NCBI GenBank assembly: GCA_964515905.1
Contig: CAZEWK010000024.1
Location: 56,829 to 120,828, forward strand
Length of the DNA stretch: 64,000 nucleotides
From: GCA-2712985 sp964515905
GTDB taxonomy: Bacteria; Pseudomonadota; Alphaproteobacteria; UBA7887
Direction of reading: 5' to 3'
Shown: positions 26,074 to 35,458 of the stretch, in pieces
Layout: the number at the start of each line of letters is the position of its first letter
Position numbering within the stretch: the stretch's first letter is position 1
Notes under the pieces: generated by a model
The model's input: only the letters and a program-made list of their open reading frames with translations
The model's database searches: none
What the model was told of the DNA's origin: nothing
Position numbers and translations under genes: made by a program

Positions 26074-27477
26074 ATGTCTGAAGAACTTGCTTTTACATCA
26101 GCTACCGAATTGCTTAACAGGTACAAGACAAAAAAACTCTCGCCCGTTGAAGCCACAAAAGCCTCAATAGCTCAAATCGAACGACATAGTGAGAAACTAA
26201 ACGTTTTTACAATTATAGACCCGGAACAGGCGCTTACTGCCGCATCAAACTCTGAAAAGAGGTGGATGGCTGGAGAACCCAAAGGACTGTGTGACGGCAT
26301 CCCAACTACAATTAAGGACCTAGTTATCACCAAAGGGTGGCCCACACTGAGAGGCTCCCGGTCGGTTGATCCAAACCAAGCTTGGGATGAAGACGCTCCC
26401 TGTGTTGCGCGACTGAAAGAACATGGCGCAATACTCCTAGGAAAAACAACAACGCCAGAATTTGGGCATAAGGGAGTTACAGATAGTGTATTAACTGGTA
26501 TCACACGGAATCCGTGGAATCTGGAAAAAACCCCAGGGGGCTCTAGCGGGGGAGCGAGCGCCGCAGTGGCCTCGGGAATGGGCCAGTTAGCTATTGGAAC
26601 AGACGCAGGTGGGTCGATTCGTATTCCTGCATCCTTTTCAGGAATCTACGGAATAAAACCGACCTTTGGCCGTGTTCCTATGTACCCCGCAAGTCCGTTT
26701 GGTACTCTTTCTCATACAGGCCCAATGACGCGCACAGTTAAAGATGCTGCCTTAATGCTGCAAGTAATTTCGCAGCCAGACCCCAGAGACTGGTACGGCC
26801 TACCACGTCACGAGACAAATTATTCTGATCTAATTGAAAACGGAGTCCAGGGACTAAAAATTGGATTCAGTCCGACTCTTGGTTTGGATACAAAGGTCGA
26901 TCCCGAAGTGGCCGACGCCGTCTCAGACTCGGCCGCACAATTTTCAAACCTTGGTGCCAAAGTTGAATCGGTTGATGTCAAATGGCCCATTTCACCCCGA
27001 GATTTATTCATGGTGCATTTTGGCAGCGGAGCCGCAACATTCATGAGTATGTTGACAGACAGCCAAAAGGATCAAATCGAGGACACTCTCCAAGCAATAG
27101 CGGCTGAAGGTAGTAAATTAGAAATGCTAACGGTTAAAAAGGCGGAATTAGATCGTGTATCGAACGGAATATACATGAACCAATTATTGAGTCAGTATGA
27201 CTTGGTTCTGTGTCCAACACTACCCCTTGTCGCATTTGAGGCAGGAAAAGCCTGCCCCGACGAATATGTAAATGATCCCTATGGCTGGATCCCATTCAGC
27301 CCACCCTTCAACCTCACAGGGCAACCCGCGGCATCAATTCCCTGCGGTTTCAACAGTGACGGCCTTCCTATTGGACTCCAAATTATTGGGCCCACCTATG
27401 GAGAACAAATGGTCCTCAATGCCAGCCGAGCATTCGAAAAAGTTCGTCCATTTTCAGACCAACGTCCGAAGCTCTGA
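26074..27477 (+). CDS. Amidase-signature family amidase
   Basis: 467-residue amidase of the amidase-signature family. The Ser-cisSer-Lys triad is complete: lysine in TTIKDLVIT, cis-serine in TPGGSSGGASAA, and nucleophile serine in TDAGGSIRIPASF. It hydrolyses amides to carboxylate and ammonia; the physiological substrate is unknown. GatA is unlikely because gatB/gatC are absent and the C-terminal region (FNLTGQPAASIPCGF) fits stand-alone amidases. It starts after a strong AAAGGAG site and is followed after six bases by an M20-type hydrolase, suggesting a shared amide/carbamoyl catabolic route. Confidence 0.9.
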   Translation: MSEELAFTSATELLNRYKTKKLSPVEATKASIAQIERHSEKLNVFTIIDPEQALTAASNSEKRWMAGEPKGLCDGIPTTIKDLVITKGWPTLRGSRSVDPNQAWDEDAPCVARLKEHGAILLGKTTTPEFGHKGVTDSVLTGITRNPWNLEKTPGGSSGGASAAVASGMGQLAIGTDAGGSIRIPASFSGIYGIKPTFGRVPMYPASPFGTLSHTGPMTRTVKDAALMLQVISQPDPRDWYGLPRHETNYSDLIENGVQGLKIGFSPTLGLDTKVDPEVADAVSDSAAQFSNLGAKVESVDVKWPISPRDLFMVHFGSGAATFMSMLTDSQKDQIEDTLQAIAAEGSKLEMLTVKKAELDRVSNGIYMNQLLSQYDLVLCPTLPLVAFEAGKACPDEYVNDPYGWIPFSPPFNLTGQPAASIPCGFNSDGLPIGLQIIGPTYGEQMVLNASRAFEKVRPFSDQRPKL

Positions 27478-27483
27478 AACAAG

Positions 27484-28710
27484 ATGCCTAACGTAAATGG
27501 ACCCCGGCTATTAGAGTCTTTAAGGCTTATGGCGAGGATCGGAGCTACCCCTAAGGGTGGCGTATGCCGATTAGCTGCAACCCAGGAAGATGGCGAGGCA
27601 CGAGACCTCCTAGCGGTGTGGGCTAAACAGGCCAACTGCAGAACAGAAATTGACGAAATAGGGAACCTGTTCTGCCGAAGGCCAGCACTTAACAACGACC
27701 TATCACCGGTTCTTCTGGGAAGTCACCTAGATAGTCAGCCGACTGGAGGAAAATACGATGGGGCTTTCGGCGTGCTAGCTGCTCTAGAGGTAATTCGATC
27801 ACTAAACGACAGTCAAATTGAAACACACCGGCCCATCGAGGCAGTCTCCTGGACCAACGAAGAAGGTTCAAGGTTTCCGCCCGCGATGATGGGGTCCGGT
27901 GTCTTTACCGGTGCACTGGACTTAGCAGACTCTCTGACTACCACGGACTTAGAGGGCTGCACCCTACAAACATCTTTAGACCAAATTGGTTATGCCGGTA
28001 ATGTGCCCTGTGGTCACAGAGCCGTACACGCATATTTTGAAGCTCACATTGAACAAGGACCAATTCTGGAAACGGAATCAAAGATTGTCGGTGTTGTGGA
28101 AGGCATTCAGGGAATACGGTGGTTCGATTGTACAATTATTGGGGAGGAGGCTCATGCCGGTCCTACTCCGATGGCTGCGCGTCGCGATGCTCTCACCTCT
28201 GCAACCCATATCATTCAAGGAATTCGGTCCATCGCAGAACGGAACAGTCCACATGGGCGTGCCACCGTTGGGCAATTTCAATTATTCCCCAATTCGCGAA
28301 ACGTTATCCCGGGGAAAGTATCTTTCACAATTGACCTACGACATCCAGACCCCGAGGTTCTGTCTTCCATGGCAACATCTATCGCCGTGCTAGTCCAATC
28401 GACCGTTCCGGAAATGGGTCTTGAAGGAACGTTGGAAGAAATATGGTATTCACCACCCACCCGATTTGATCCAGCAACTGTAGACATGGTGGAGCGTGCA
28501 GCCCAACTGCGTCAATATTCTAACATGCGCATAATTAGTGGAGCAGGCCATGATGCAAAGTATATGGCAGACATATGCCCCACAGCGATGATTTTTATTC
28601 CCTGCAAAGATGGACTGAGTCATAACGAATTGGAAGACGCCACAGATGACCACTTAATCGCGGGAACTCAGGTCCTATTAGATGCCGTCCTAATGAACGT
28701 TATGGAATAA
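27484..28710 (+). CDS. M20-family Zn hydrolase (N-carbamoyl amino acid / allantoate amidohydrolase type)
   Basis: 408-residue member of the hydantoinase/carbamoylase group of M20 metallohydrolases. Metal-site motifs are LLGSHLDSQPTGGKYDG, SWTNEEGSRF with the catalytic glutamate, FEAHIEQGP, and GAGHDAKYMA near the C-terminus. It hydrolyses N-carbamoyl groups (N-carbamoyl amino acids, ureidoglycine or allantoate). The operon with the amidase suggests nitrogen scavenging from amides or cyclic ureides. It has no nearby hydantoinase gene. Confidence 0.9.
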   Translation: MPNVNGPRLLESLRLMARIGATPKGGVCRLAATQEDGEARDLLAVWAKQANCRTEIDEIGNLFCRRPALNNDLSPVLLGSHLDSQPTGGKYDGAFGVLAALEVIRSLNDSQIETHRPIEAVSWTNEEGSRFPPAMMGSGVFTGALDLADSLTTTDLEGCTLQTSLDQIGYAGNVPCGHRAVHAYFEAHIEQGPILETESKIVGVVEGIQGIRWFDCTIIGEEAHAGPTPMAARRDALTSATHIIQGIRSIAERNSPHGRATVGQFQLFPNSRNVIPGKVSFTIDLRHPDPEVLSSMATSIAVLVQSTVPEMGLEGTLEEIWYSPPTRFDPATVDMVERAAQLRQYSNMRIISGAGHDAKYMADICPTAMIFIPCKDGLSHNELEDATDDHLIAGTQVLLDAVLMNVME

Positions 28711-28740
28711 GATTAACCACGGTTTTTTGAAGGAGCTATT

Positions 28741-29934
28741 TTATAAGTTGCCACTGAAAGGTATTCCCAGGTGTATTTTCCCATACATGGTTGCCGAAGC
28801 ATCCCAACCCAATGCGAAGTGACTAGCTGCAGCATGGACATCTCTAAAATATCTTTGCATAGGATTATCCGCATACAGTGCGTTCCCTCCGCTGCCCTCA
28901 AAAAGAGTGTCAACAGCCATGGCGCTTAGTTTCGTTGCGAACGCTCCATCGCGACGATATTCTGATCGTTTTTCAAGGGTCATTTTTGTCCCCGACTCGG
29001 TCAGTGCCTGAGCTTCCTCGCACCTATGCATAAACATCCGCTCGGCTGCTTCAATTGACGCTGAGGCTTCGGCAATTCTCATTTGGACTGTTGTGAGCTC
29101 ACTGATCTTCGCTCCCGTGTAATTACTGACACGATCCCGATTCCAAGTGGCATAGGTTTCCAAGGCACCCTTAGCAGTTCCCAATGCAACGGACCCCACT
29201 ACGTATGGGAACATAGCAAAAAAAGGTAGGCGAAATAACGAACCTGGATTTGCCCCTAACCCAGGTGCTTGACCATTCACAATGTCCTGGAGATCCAAAG
29301 TTCTGTGTTCTGGCACAAACATCTCTTCTCCAGCGACACTTTTACTTCCCGAACCCTTTAGTCCGCTAGCATCCCAGTCATCAATAACCTCGTAGTCAGT
29401 GCTTGGAACCAGAAACAAAAGTTGATCAGAGGCTTTGCCATCATCATTGGCTACAATGCCACCAAGCATGTTCCACGTAGAAGCATCTACACCACTGGAA
29501 AATGGCCACTTGCCAGAGAGTTTGTATCCACCAGAAACCCGAGAGGCTTTTCCACATGGAAATGCTAGGCCAGACGCAATTAACACATCAGGCGATTCTC
29601 CCCAAAGCTCATCCTGTGCCTTGATTGGCCAAAAAGCCAACATCCAATGATGGCTAGCCAGGTTCGTCAGAACCCAAGAACTCGAGGCACATCCGCGGGC
29701 TATTTCTGTACACATTTGGAAATAGTCTGAGAACGCTATTTCGCCACCCCCAACGTTTTTGGGCTGAATAGCTCTGAAAAGTCCTGACTCGTGAAAATCT
29801 TGAATGGTCTGATCTGGAACCTGACGTAATGTCTCGCAATCTCGTGCTCTCTCTGCCACGACTTGACTTAAGCCGGTAGCTCGGGCGATCAACTCAGCTC
29901 CAACATTGATCTCTTTTCCGACAGTATCTGGCAT
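28741..29934 (-). CDS. Acyl-CoA dehydrogenase-fold flavin monooxygenase (HsaA/DszC type)
   Basis: 397-residue protein with the acyl-CoA dehydrogenase fold. SGKWPFSSGVDASTW and the absence of the acyl-CoA dehydrogenase catalytic glutamate context place it with oxygenases such as HsaA, p-hydroxyphenylacetate hydroxylase C2 and DszC, which use reduced FMN from a separate reductase. The ATG at 29934, preceded by GGGAGGA, is preferred to an upstream in-frame start. No flavin reductase gene is adjacent. It runs divergently from a luciferase-like monooxygenase gene. Confidence 0.83.
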   Translation of the reverse strand: MPDTVGKEINVGAELIARATGLSQVVAERARDCETLRQVPDQTIQDFHESGLFRAIQPKNVGGGEIAFSDYFQMCTEIARGCASSSWVLTNLASHHWMLAFWPIKAQDELWGESPDVLIASGLAFPCGKASRVSGGYKLSGKWPFSSGVDASTWNMLGGIVANDDGKASDQLLFLVPSTDYEVIDDWDASGLKGSGSKSVAGEEMFVPEHRTLDLQDIVNGQAPGLGANPGSLFRLPFFAMFPYVVGSVALGTAKGALETYATWNRDRVSNYTGAKISELTTVQMRIAEASASIEAAERMFMHRCEEAQALTESGTKMTLEKRSEYRRDGAFATKLSAMAVDTLFEGSGGNALYADNPMQRYFRDVHAAASHFALGWDASATMYGKIHLGIPFSGNL

Positions 29935-30095
29935 GATCAATCCTCCCAAAGCGCGCACGCACCAAGTTTATGTCTCGTTCCGTTACCATGGACCAGTAGC
30001 AAACACAAATAAACTGACAATAAATTTACTCGACAGCTGTTATCTTTTCATTAGAGTCGCACTCTGTTATGCGCAATGGAGTTTTGGAGAGACAA

Positions 30096-31190
30096 GTGAA
30101 GCTAGGTTATTTTATGCAACCGGTCCATTGGCCAGCTAGAAATTTTCATCAGCTGCTTTTAGAAGACAGCGAAGCCATAGTGTATGCGGACCGACTAGGT
30201 TTCGACGAAGCGTGGGTAGGAGAACATTTTACAAGCGCAGCTGAGCCTATCACCTCTCCTCTGATTTTTATGTCTAATTTGATAAGCCGCACTGAGAACA
30301 TCCGATTTGGAACCGGCGTTCTTTGTTTGCCTCAAAATCATCCTGCGATCGTGGCAGGCTATGCGGCTTTGTTTGACCATCTTTCTGAGGGACGGTTTAT
30401 CATGGGGATAGGGCCGGGTGGACTTCCTCCCGATTTTGAATTATTTGGTATCATGGACGCCGACCGCAATTCCATGTTTATGGAATCCATAGATACCATA
30501 TTAAATATTTGGGAATCTGACCCGCCCTATCAAATCGACGGGAAGTTCTGGAAAAGTCAGGTGATCGATTGGTCAGTGCCTGAGCTAGGCTTGGGTCCCA
30601 TGATAAAACCGTTCCAGAAGCCCCACCCCCCAATAGTCTTAGCTGCTATGAGCCCGAACTCAGGCAGCCTTCGCCTTGCAGCGCAAAGAGGTTGGGGTGC
30701 AATATCTGCCAACTTCATTGGCGCTTGGTCTGTCGAAAGCCACTGGAACACCTATCAGGAGGAGTGTCTCAAACATGACAAAGACCCTACCGGGGATGAA
30801 TGGAGCGTGGCCCGTAGCATCTTTGTTGGAGAGACCAGTGATGAAGCAGAGGAATTTGTCTTGAACCCCGATAATTCTTTCATGACATATTATAAATACC
30901 TTTTTGGAATATTTGAGCGCGCGGAAATGAAAGGGCCTTTCGTCCTTAACCCTGGTGATGATCCATCTAAGCTGACACCAAAAGACATGGTGAAAGCATA
31001 CGTCATTCGGGGCGATGCAAATAGCGTAGCAGATCAGATCATTCGGCTCCGCCAAGACGTAGGGCCGTTTGGCACGATATTGATGACGGCACACGATTGG
31101 ACCGATAAAAGAAAAATGAAAAGATCGATGGAATTAATGGCGCACGAGGTTATGCCAAAAGTAAATACACATTTGGCGGCTTCTACTTGA
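30096..31190 (+). CDS. Luciferase-like (LLM) flavin-dependent monooxygenase
   Basis: 364-residue bacterial-luciferase-fold protein (VKLGYFMQPVHWP, EAWVGEHFTSAAEP, FGTGVLCLPQNHPAIVAGYA). Members oxidise aldehydes, alkanes, sulfonates or heterocycles with reduced flavin or F420. GTG at 30096 with GGAGAG upstream is preferred because the strand beginning VKLGYF is the normal N-terminus. It is followed 29 bases later by gloB and divergent from the HsaA-like gene. The substrate is unknown. Confidence 0.86.
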   Translation: MKLGYFMQPVHWPARNFHQLLLEDSEAIVYADRLGFDEAWVGEHFTSAAEPITSPLIFMSNLISRTENIRFGTGVLCLPQNHPAIVAGYAALFDHLSEGRFIMGIGPGGLPPDFELFGIMDADRNSMFMESIDTILNIWESDPPYQIDGKFWKSQVIDWSVPELGLGPMIKPFQKPHPPIVLAAMSPNSGSLRLAAQRGWGAISANFIGAWSVESHWNTYQEECLKHDKDPTGDEWSVARSIFVGETSDEAEEFVLNPDNSFMTYYKYLFGIFERAEMKGPFVLNPGDDPSKLTPKDMVKAYVIRGDANSVADQIIRLRQDVGPFGTILMTAHDWTDKRKMKRSMELMAHEVMPKVNTHLAAST

Positions 31191-31219
31191 AAGAAAGATA
31201 AACGACAAGGAACATACCA

Positions 31220-32011
31220 GTGATTGTTGAACAAATTTACACCGATAATGCATGGCGGAACTTTAATTATCTCATTGCATGTCCCGAGACAGGGGAAGCA
31301 CTCGCTATAGACCCATTGGACCACGAGAAGTGCCTCAGGTTAGCGGAACATAACGGTTGGGACATCGTAAAAATTCTCAATACCCACGAGCACGGTGACC
31401 ATACGGGAGGGAACGAGCCCATGATCGCTGCCACCGGAGCGAAACTGCTCGCTCACAGCGGAGCAAAAAACAAAATCCCGAATATGGACCTCGGTTTAAA
31501 GGCCGGTGACATTATTAAAGTTGGTAAAACGGTTGAATTTCAAGTCCTCGACACTCCTGGTCATACCATGAGCCATGTATGCCTTTTGTCTCACACTGAC
31601 CAGCCTGCACTTTTCTGTGGCGATACGTTGTTTAACGCAGGGGCTGGAAACTGTCACAATGGGGGACACCCGGCAGAGTTATACGAAACTTTTTCCGACC
31701 AAATATTTAAACTCCCGGATGAAACACGAGTCTTCCCTGGGCATGATTACATTGCAAATAATCTTGAGTTTACACTCGACCGAGAGCCCGACAATGACAG
31801 GGCTCGCGAACTACTAACAAGTGCCGAACAACAGGCCCCCCACGAAGCGATGGTCACTACACTGGGTCTAGAAAAAAGCATAAATACCTTTTTCCGTTTA
31901 CAAAGCCCCACTGTAATTCAAACTTTGCGGGATGCATTCCCGGACCTGCCGGAGCAACCTACCTCGAAGGATGTTTTTCTAAGACTCAGGGAACTTAGAA
32001 ATAGTTGGTAA
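31220..32011 (+). CDS. gloB: Hydroxyacylglutathione hydrolase (glyoxalase II)
   Basis: 263-residue metallo-beta-lactamase fold hydrolase that cleaves S-lactoylglutathione to lactate and glutathione. Metal motif THEHGDHTGGN is followed by LDTPGHTMSH, the GDTLFNAGAGNC segment and FPGHDYIANNL, with the glyoxalase II C-terminal domain ending RELRNSW. GTG at 31220 is the start, with AAGGAA upstream. It probably lies in one transcript with the LLM monooxygenase. The glutathione transferase gene at 23.8 kb is consistent with glutathione use by this organism. Confidence 0.9.
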   Translation: MIVEQIYTDNAWRNFNYLIACPETGEALAIDPLDHEKCLRLAEHNGWDIVKILNTHEHGDHTGGNEPMIAATGAKLLAHSGAKNKIPNMDLGLKAGDIIKVGKTVEFQVLDTPGHTMSHVCLLSHTDQPALFCGDTLFNAGAGNCHNGGHPAELYETFSDQIFKLPDETRVFPGHDYIANNLEFTLDREPDNDRARELLTSAEQQAPHEAMVTTLGLEKSINTFFRLQSPTVIQTLRDAFPDLPEQPTSKDVFLRLRELRNSW

Positions 32012-32044
32012 CAATTTAAAAAACTTTTCCTTTGTTACCCCTGT

Positions 32045-33172
32045 TCATAGTCCAAGTAATTCAATTTGGCGACTTATAACCCTTCTTTCATCGAAGTATT
32101 CCAAGGCCCGTTTTCTGCCAGTCTCCCCCATTTGCAAACGTAAATGCTGGTCGTCTGTTAATGCCTTTAGAGCTCTAGCTAACTCCTGAGGCGCACGTGG
32201 CGTGACTAAAAAGCCAGTTTGTCTATCTATAACCTCTTCTCTACTACCACGGATGTTCGTAGCAACCACAGGTAAACGACTCATCATCGCTTCAAGTATT
32301 GAACGAGGCATTCCTTCTCGATGAGATGGAAGAACAAATATATCGGCCGCTCGCAATAGCTCGGGCACATCCGTTCTTTGTCCTAAAAACCTTATTTTAT
32401 TTGCAAGCTTAGGATCACTTTGAATCTCTCTTATGTGATGATCTATTCCCGCGGCATGATCGCTAGAGAGGCGCTCACCAACTACCCAAAGGACCGCCTC
32501 CACCTCACGCATTGCCACAAATAATTCTATGTAGCCCTTCTCCGCCACCAGTCGTCCAACAATGACTATAATACAATCGTCCAATGAATTATTGTGTTCT
32601 TTCCGTTTCACCAAACGCGTTTTAAGGTCAGCCGATGGGAAAAAACGTGCCGGGTCAACACCATTTTTAATCGCCTCTATGACCCCACCACGGCAAAGTC
32701 GGAAACGCCTTGCTGTCACCGCATCCTCTTCCGCTTGCGTAAATAACACGTCTGTAATCCGACCTAAAAGCCACTCTAGCACTACGAAAAATAACCATTT
32801 CGGCATTGGCATTTGTTCGTGGAAATAGAAACCATGAGCGGTGTACACAACCTTAGGCACATGCATTCTCCATGCGGCCAAACGACCAAGCGCAGCGGCG
32901 ATGGGAGTGTGAACATGAACAATATCAAACCGCTCATTTTGCAATAATTTGCATAGCATTTTATACGACTGAATATGTTGTCGGATTGCAACCATTCGAC
33001 GCGCGAACGGAATCGATTCAACGCGTATGCCCCTGGAGCGGACCGCTTCAGCATTTGGACCATCCGTGCAAACTGCTACCACCTCGTGCCCACGAGACGA
33101 CATTGTCTCAATAAGTGGAACCAAGAAATGATACAGTGTAAAATCTACAGCACAAACTTCAAGAATTCTCAT
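32045..33172 (-). CDS. Glycosyltransferase family 4
   Basis: 375-residue GT-B glycosyltransferase. The N-terminal domain has HVHTPIAAALGRLAAW and VYTAHGFYFHE; the C-terminal donor-binding domain has VGRLVAEKGYIELF and the E-x7-E motif EGMPRSILEAMMSRLP. This resembles GT4 enzymes of O-antigen and exopolysaccharide synthesis that transfer GalNAc, GlcNAc or rhamnose early in assembly. It follows wecB on the same strand after 61 bases, probably in one operon at the left edge of the glycan locus. Confidence 0.9.
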   Translation of the reverse strand: MRILEVCAVDFTLYHFLVPLIETMSSRGHEVVAVCTDGPNAEAVRSRGIRVESIPFARRMVAIRQHIQSYKMLCKLLQNERFDIVHVHTPIAAALGRLAAWRMHVPKVVYTAHGFYFHEQMPMPKWLFFVVLEWLLGRITDVLFTQAEEDAVTARRFRLCRGGVIEAIKNGVDPARFFPSADLKTRLVKRKEHNNSLDDCIIVIVGRLVAEKGYIELFVAMREVEAVLWVVGERLSSDHAAGIDHHIREIQSDPKLANKIRFLGQRTDVPELLRAADIFVLPSHREGMPRSILEAMMSRLPVVATNIRGSREEVIDRQTGFLVTPRAPQELARALKALTDDQHLRLQMGETGRKRALEYFDERRVISRQIELLGL

Positions 33173-33233
33173 GAGTCAAAGTAAACAACAATTACCATAC
33201 TAATGTTTAATCTCTACAATAGGTATAAACCAA

Positions 33234-34280
33234 TTATTGCCCAAATAATTCCTTTAGTTTCTCTACTATAATTTCAGCAGCTGATCCGGCACCGTAATCC
33301 TCTATTATTTTTCTAGGCTTATACTGTGGCTCAATCCAAAGGCGATTCCAACCAGCATCAATCAGTTCCGTCCACTCCGTTTGATCCCGTAAAGTAACGC
33401 ACGGAACACCGTGGAAATACGCCTCTTTTTGTAGACCACCAGAATCTGTGAACACTTTACAAGCGTTAAATGTTAGAGCTGCCATGTCATAATAACTAAC
33501 CGGGTCGCACGTTCTGATACCAGTCAAATCTATATTAAAACTTTTCACAGCCTTGCGAGTGCGAGGATGCACAGGCATCAAAACTACCAACCCCTCTGAA
33601 TTTGTCTGCAAATACTTGATTATGGAGAGCAAGCGTTGATGATCATCCGTATTCTCAGCACGATGTACGGTAGCTAGACAGTATTTCTTTGGCTTTACAT
33701 TAAAGCGCTGCAAAACCTCGGAAGACTTTACCAACGACTTTGCAAAATATACGGCGTCACGCATGACGTCACCCACATGGAACACTCCCTCAAAAATACC
33801 TTCTTTATTTAGGTTGTTGACCGCCCCATGTGTCGGACAAAACAAAACCGTGCTTAAGTGGTCAGTGACTATTCGATTAATTTCTTCCGGCTGGGTTTTT
33901 AGGCGCGAGCGAAGACCCGCCTCTACATGTGCTAACGGGATACCCAACTTGGCTGCAGAAAGCGCACCAGCCAGAGTAGAATTCGTATCACCATAGACCA
34001 GTACACATTCAGGCCTTCGGTCTAATAACACACGCTCGACGCCCGCCAACATCCGGCCGGTCATTTCACCGTGAGTACCACCATTTATGCCAAGATTTAA
34101 GGCGGGGGATGGGATTTGCAGGTCCTTAAAAAAACATTCTGACATGTTATCGTCAAAATGTTGGCCAGTGTGGATAATATCTTCTTCCACTTCTGGCATA
34201 CGTCGCAAGACTCGCGAAATTGCTGAGGCTTTTATGAATTGTGGCCGAGCACCAACAATTGTAACAATCCGGGTAGGCAT
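33234..34280 (-). CDS. wecB: UDP-N-acetylglucosamine 2-epimerase (non-hydrolysing type)
   Basis: 348-residue GT-B-fold epimerase interconverting UDP-GlcNAc and UDP-ManNAc. Motifs are VGARPQFIKASAIS, YGDTNSTLAGALSAA, HVEAGLRS, TVHRAENTD and TDSGGLQKEAYFHGVP. It provides ManNAc-type precursors for surface glycans. A hydrolysing homologue (NeuC) would give free ManNAc for NeuB enzymes, and sequence alone cannot fully exclude that, but the glutamate/histidine context is of the WecB type. It is divergent from the GT2 gene, with 256 bases between them. Confidence 0.88.
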   Translation of the reverse strand: MPTRIVTIVGARPQFIKASAISRVLRRMPEVEEDIIHTGQHFDDNMSECFFKDLQIPSPALNLGINGGTHGEMTGRMLAGVERVLLDRRPECVLVYGDTNSTLAGALSAAKLGIPLAHVEAGLRSRLKTQPEEINRIVTDHLSTVLFCPTHGAVNNLNKEGIFEGVFHVGDVMRDAVYFAKSLVKSSEVLQRFNVKPKKYCLATVHRAENTDDHQRLLSIIKYLQTNSEGLVVLMPVHPRTRKAVKSFNIDLTGIRTCDPVSYYDMAALTFNACKVFTDSGGLQKEAYFHGVPCVTLRDQTEWTELIDAGWNRLWIEPQYKPRKIIEDYGAGSAAEIIVEKLKELFGQ

Positions 34281-34536
34281 TCTATTACCAACGCGTCTTC
34301 ATTAACGCGGAGGCGTCGCGAACTGGAGTGCGGCCCTTATAACGAGTATAAGTAAACTCATTCTTGTATATTATACCAATCCAATATCTTGAGTCTTTAC
34401 AACATTCTAACATGGATCGTATCACAAGTTTTATCGTCTCAAAGAACTTCCTTAACAATTCAAGGCATAGTGACGTTCCAGCAGAATAACGGTAATGTAC
34501 TCTATATTTAAACAAACGGTTCCGGTAGAAGGCTGA

Positions 34537-35439
34537 ATGTTAGATCGGATCACAGTTATTTCCATCACACATAACAGCGGGCTCGTAATCAATGGATTAT
34601 TGGATGGCCTCCCCGCAGACCTTCCTTTGGTAATCGTTGACAACGCATCTACGGACAATACCTTAGACATCGTGGCTTCCAAACGGTCCGACGCCTGCGT
34701 CATTAAAAATTTAAACGGGCTTGGTTATGGACGTGCAGCAAACAAGGGGCTTACCATTGCCAAAACAGAATTTATTTTACTTGCGAATCCAGATTCGCTT
34801 GTCACCGAAGAAGCCATTTTGATGCTAATCGATGCAGCTGACCAGTTTCCTGAGGCAGCAATGTTTGGCCCACAACACAAGGCTTCTGATGGAAAAATAG
34901 AACCAAGCTACGACGTAAATCTTTGGAAACGTGTGCAGTACGGCAAGCGTTCAACTGAAACAGTCCCTTCAGGACCTATATGCGTCGATTTTCTCTCAGG
35001 CGCCGTTGTCCTTGTCAGAACAGCAGTCCTTGGGACAACTGGTTTTTATGATCCCAATATTTTTCTATATTATGAAGATGATGATATGTGTCTGCGCATA
35101 CGGAAAGCCGGCTTTAGTCTAGTCCTCGTACCGAATAGCGTTGTAGTGCACTTCAATGGTGGATCAGTACGTCCTAACCGTGCATATTATTGGGAGAAAT
35201 TCTGGCATCTGGCATGGTCGAGAATATATATTGAAGGAAAATACCGAGGCACTGTTGCGAAAACCGTGCTAGCCATTCGCCTAGGAATGAGGTTTGCTTG
35301 TAAGGCTATGGGTAATGGAATAAGTGGTCGACATCATAAATGTTGGCGGGATACAGCACGGTTTGCCGGGACCTGCTCAGCGCTTTTCGGTGTGAGAGTC
35401 GCTCGAAAGGATTTAGCTGATGACACTATAACCCCATAG
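34537..35439 (+). CDS. Glycosyltransferase family 2 (rhamnosyltransferase-like)
   Basis: 300-residue GT-A glycosyltransferase. It shows ITVISITHNSG, PLVIVDNASTDNT, the metal-site stretch ILLANPDSLV, and LYYEDDDMCLRIRKAGFSL, the ED-Y-like acceptor motif of WbbL-type rhamnosyltransferases. It has no membrane segment. It is the first gene of the rightward CDP-sugar operon and may transfer the deoxyhexose made by its neighbours. AAGG precedes the ATG at 34537. Confidence 0.88.
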   Translation: MLDRITVISITHNSGLVINGLLDGLPADLPLVIVDNASTDNTLDIVASKRSDACVIKNLNGLGYGRAANKGLTIAKTEFILLANPDSLVTEEAILMLIDAADQFPEAAMFGPQHKASDGKIEPSYDVNLWKRVQYGKRSTETVPSGPICVDFLSGAVVLVRTAVLGTTGFYDPNIFLYYEDDDMCLRIRKAGFSLVLVPNSVVVHFNGGSVRPNRAYYWEKFWHLAWSRIYIEGKYRGTVAKTVLAIRLGMRFACKAMGNGISGRHHKCWRDTARFAGTCSALFGVRVARKDLADDTITP

Positions 35440-35458
35440 AGGGAGGAACTTTACACCT

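Noticed and set aside
26074..27477. GatA subunit of the tRNA amidotransferase
   Set aside because: No gatB or gatC nearby, and the neighbour is a carbamoylase-like hydrolase; the sequence fits stand-alone amidases better.
34500..34536. CGGTAG near 34519 in the leader of the CDP-sugar operon as a second ops element
   Set aside because: Only six of the core bases match; the surrounding bases differ from GGCGGTAGCGTG, and the site is directly before the start codon.
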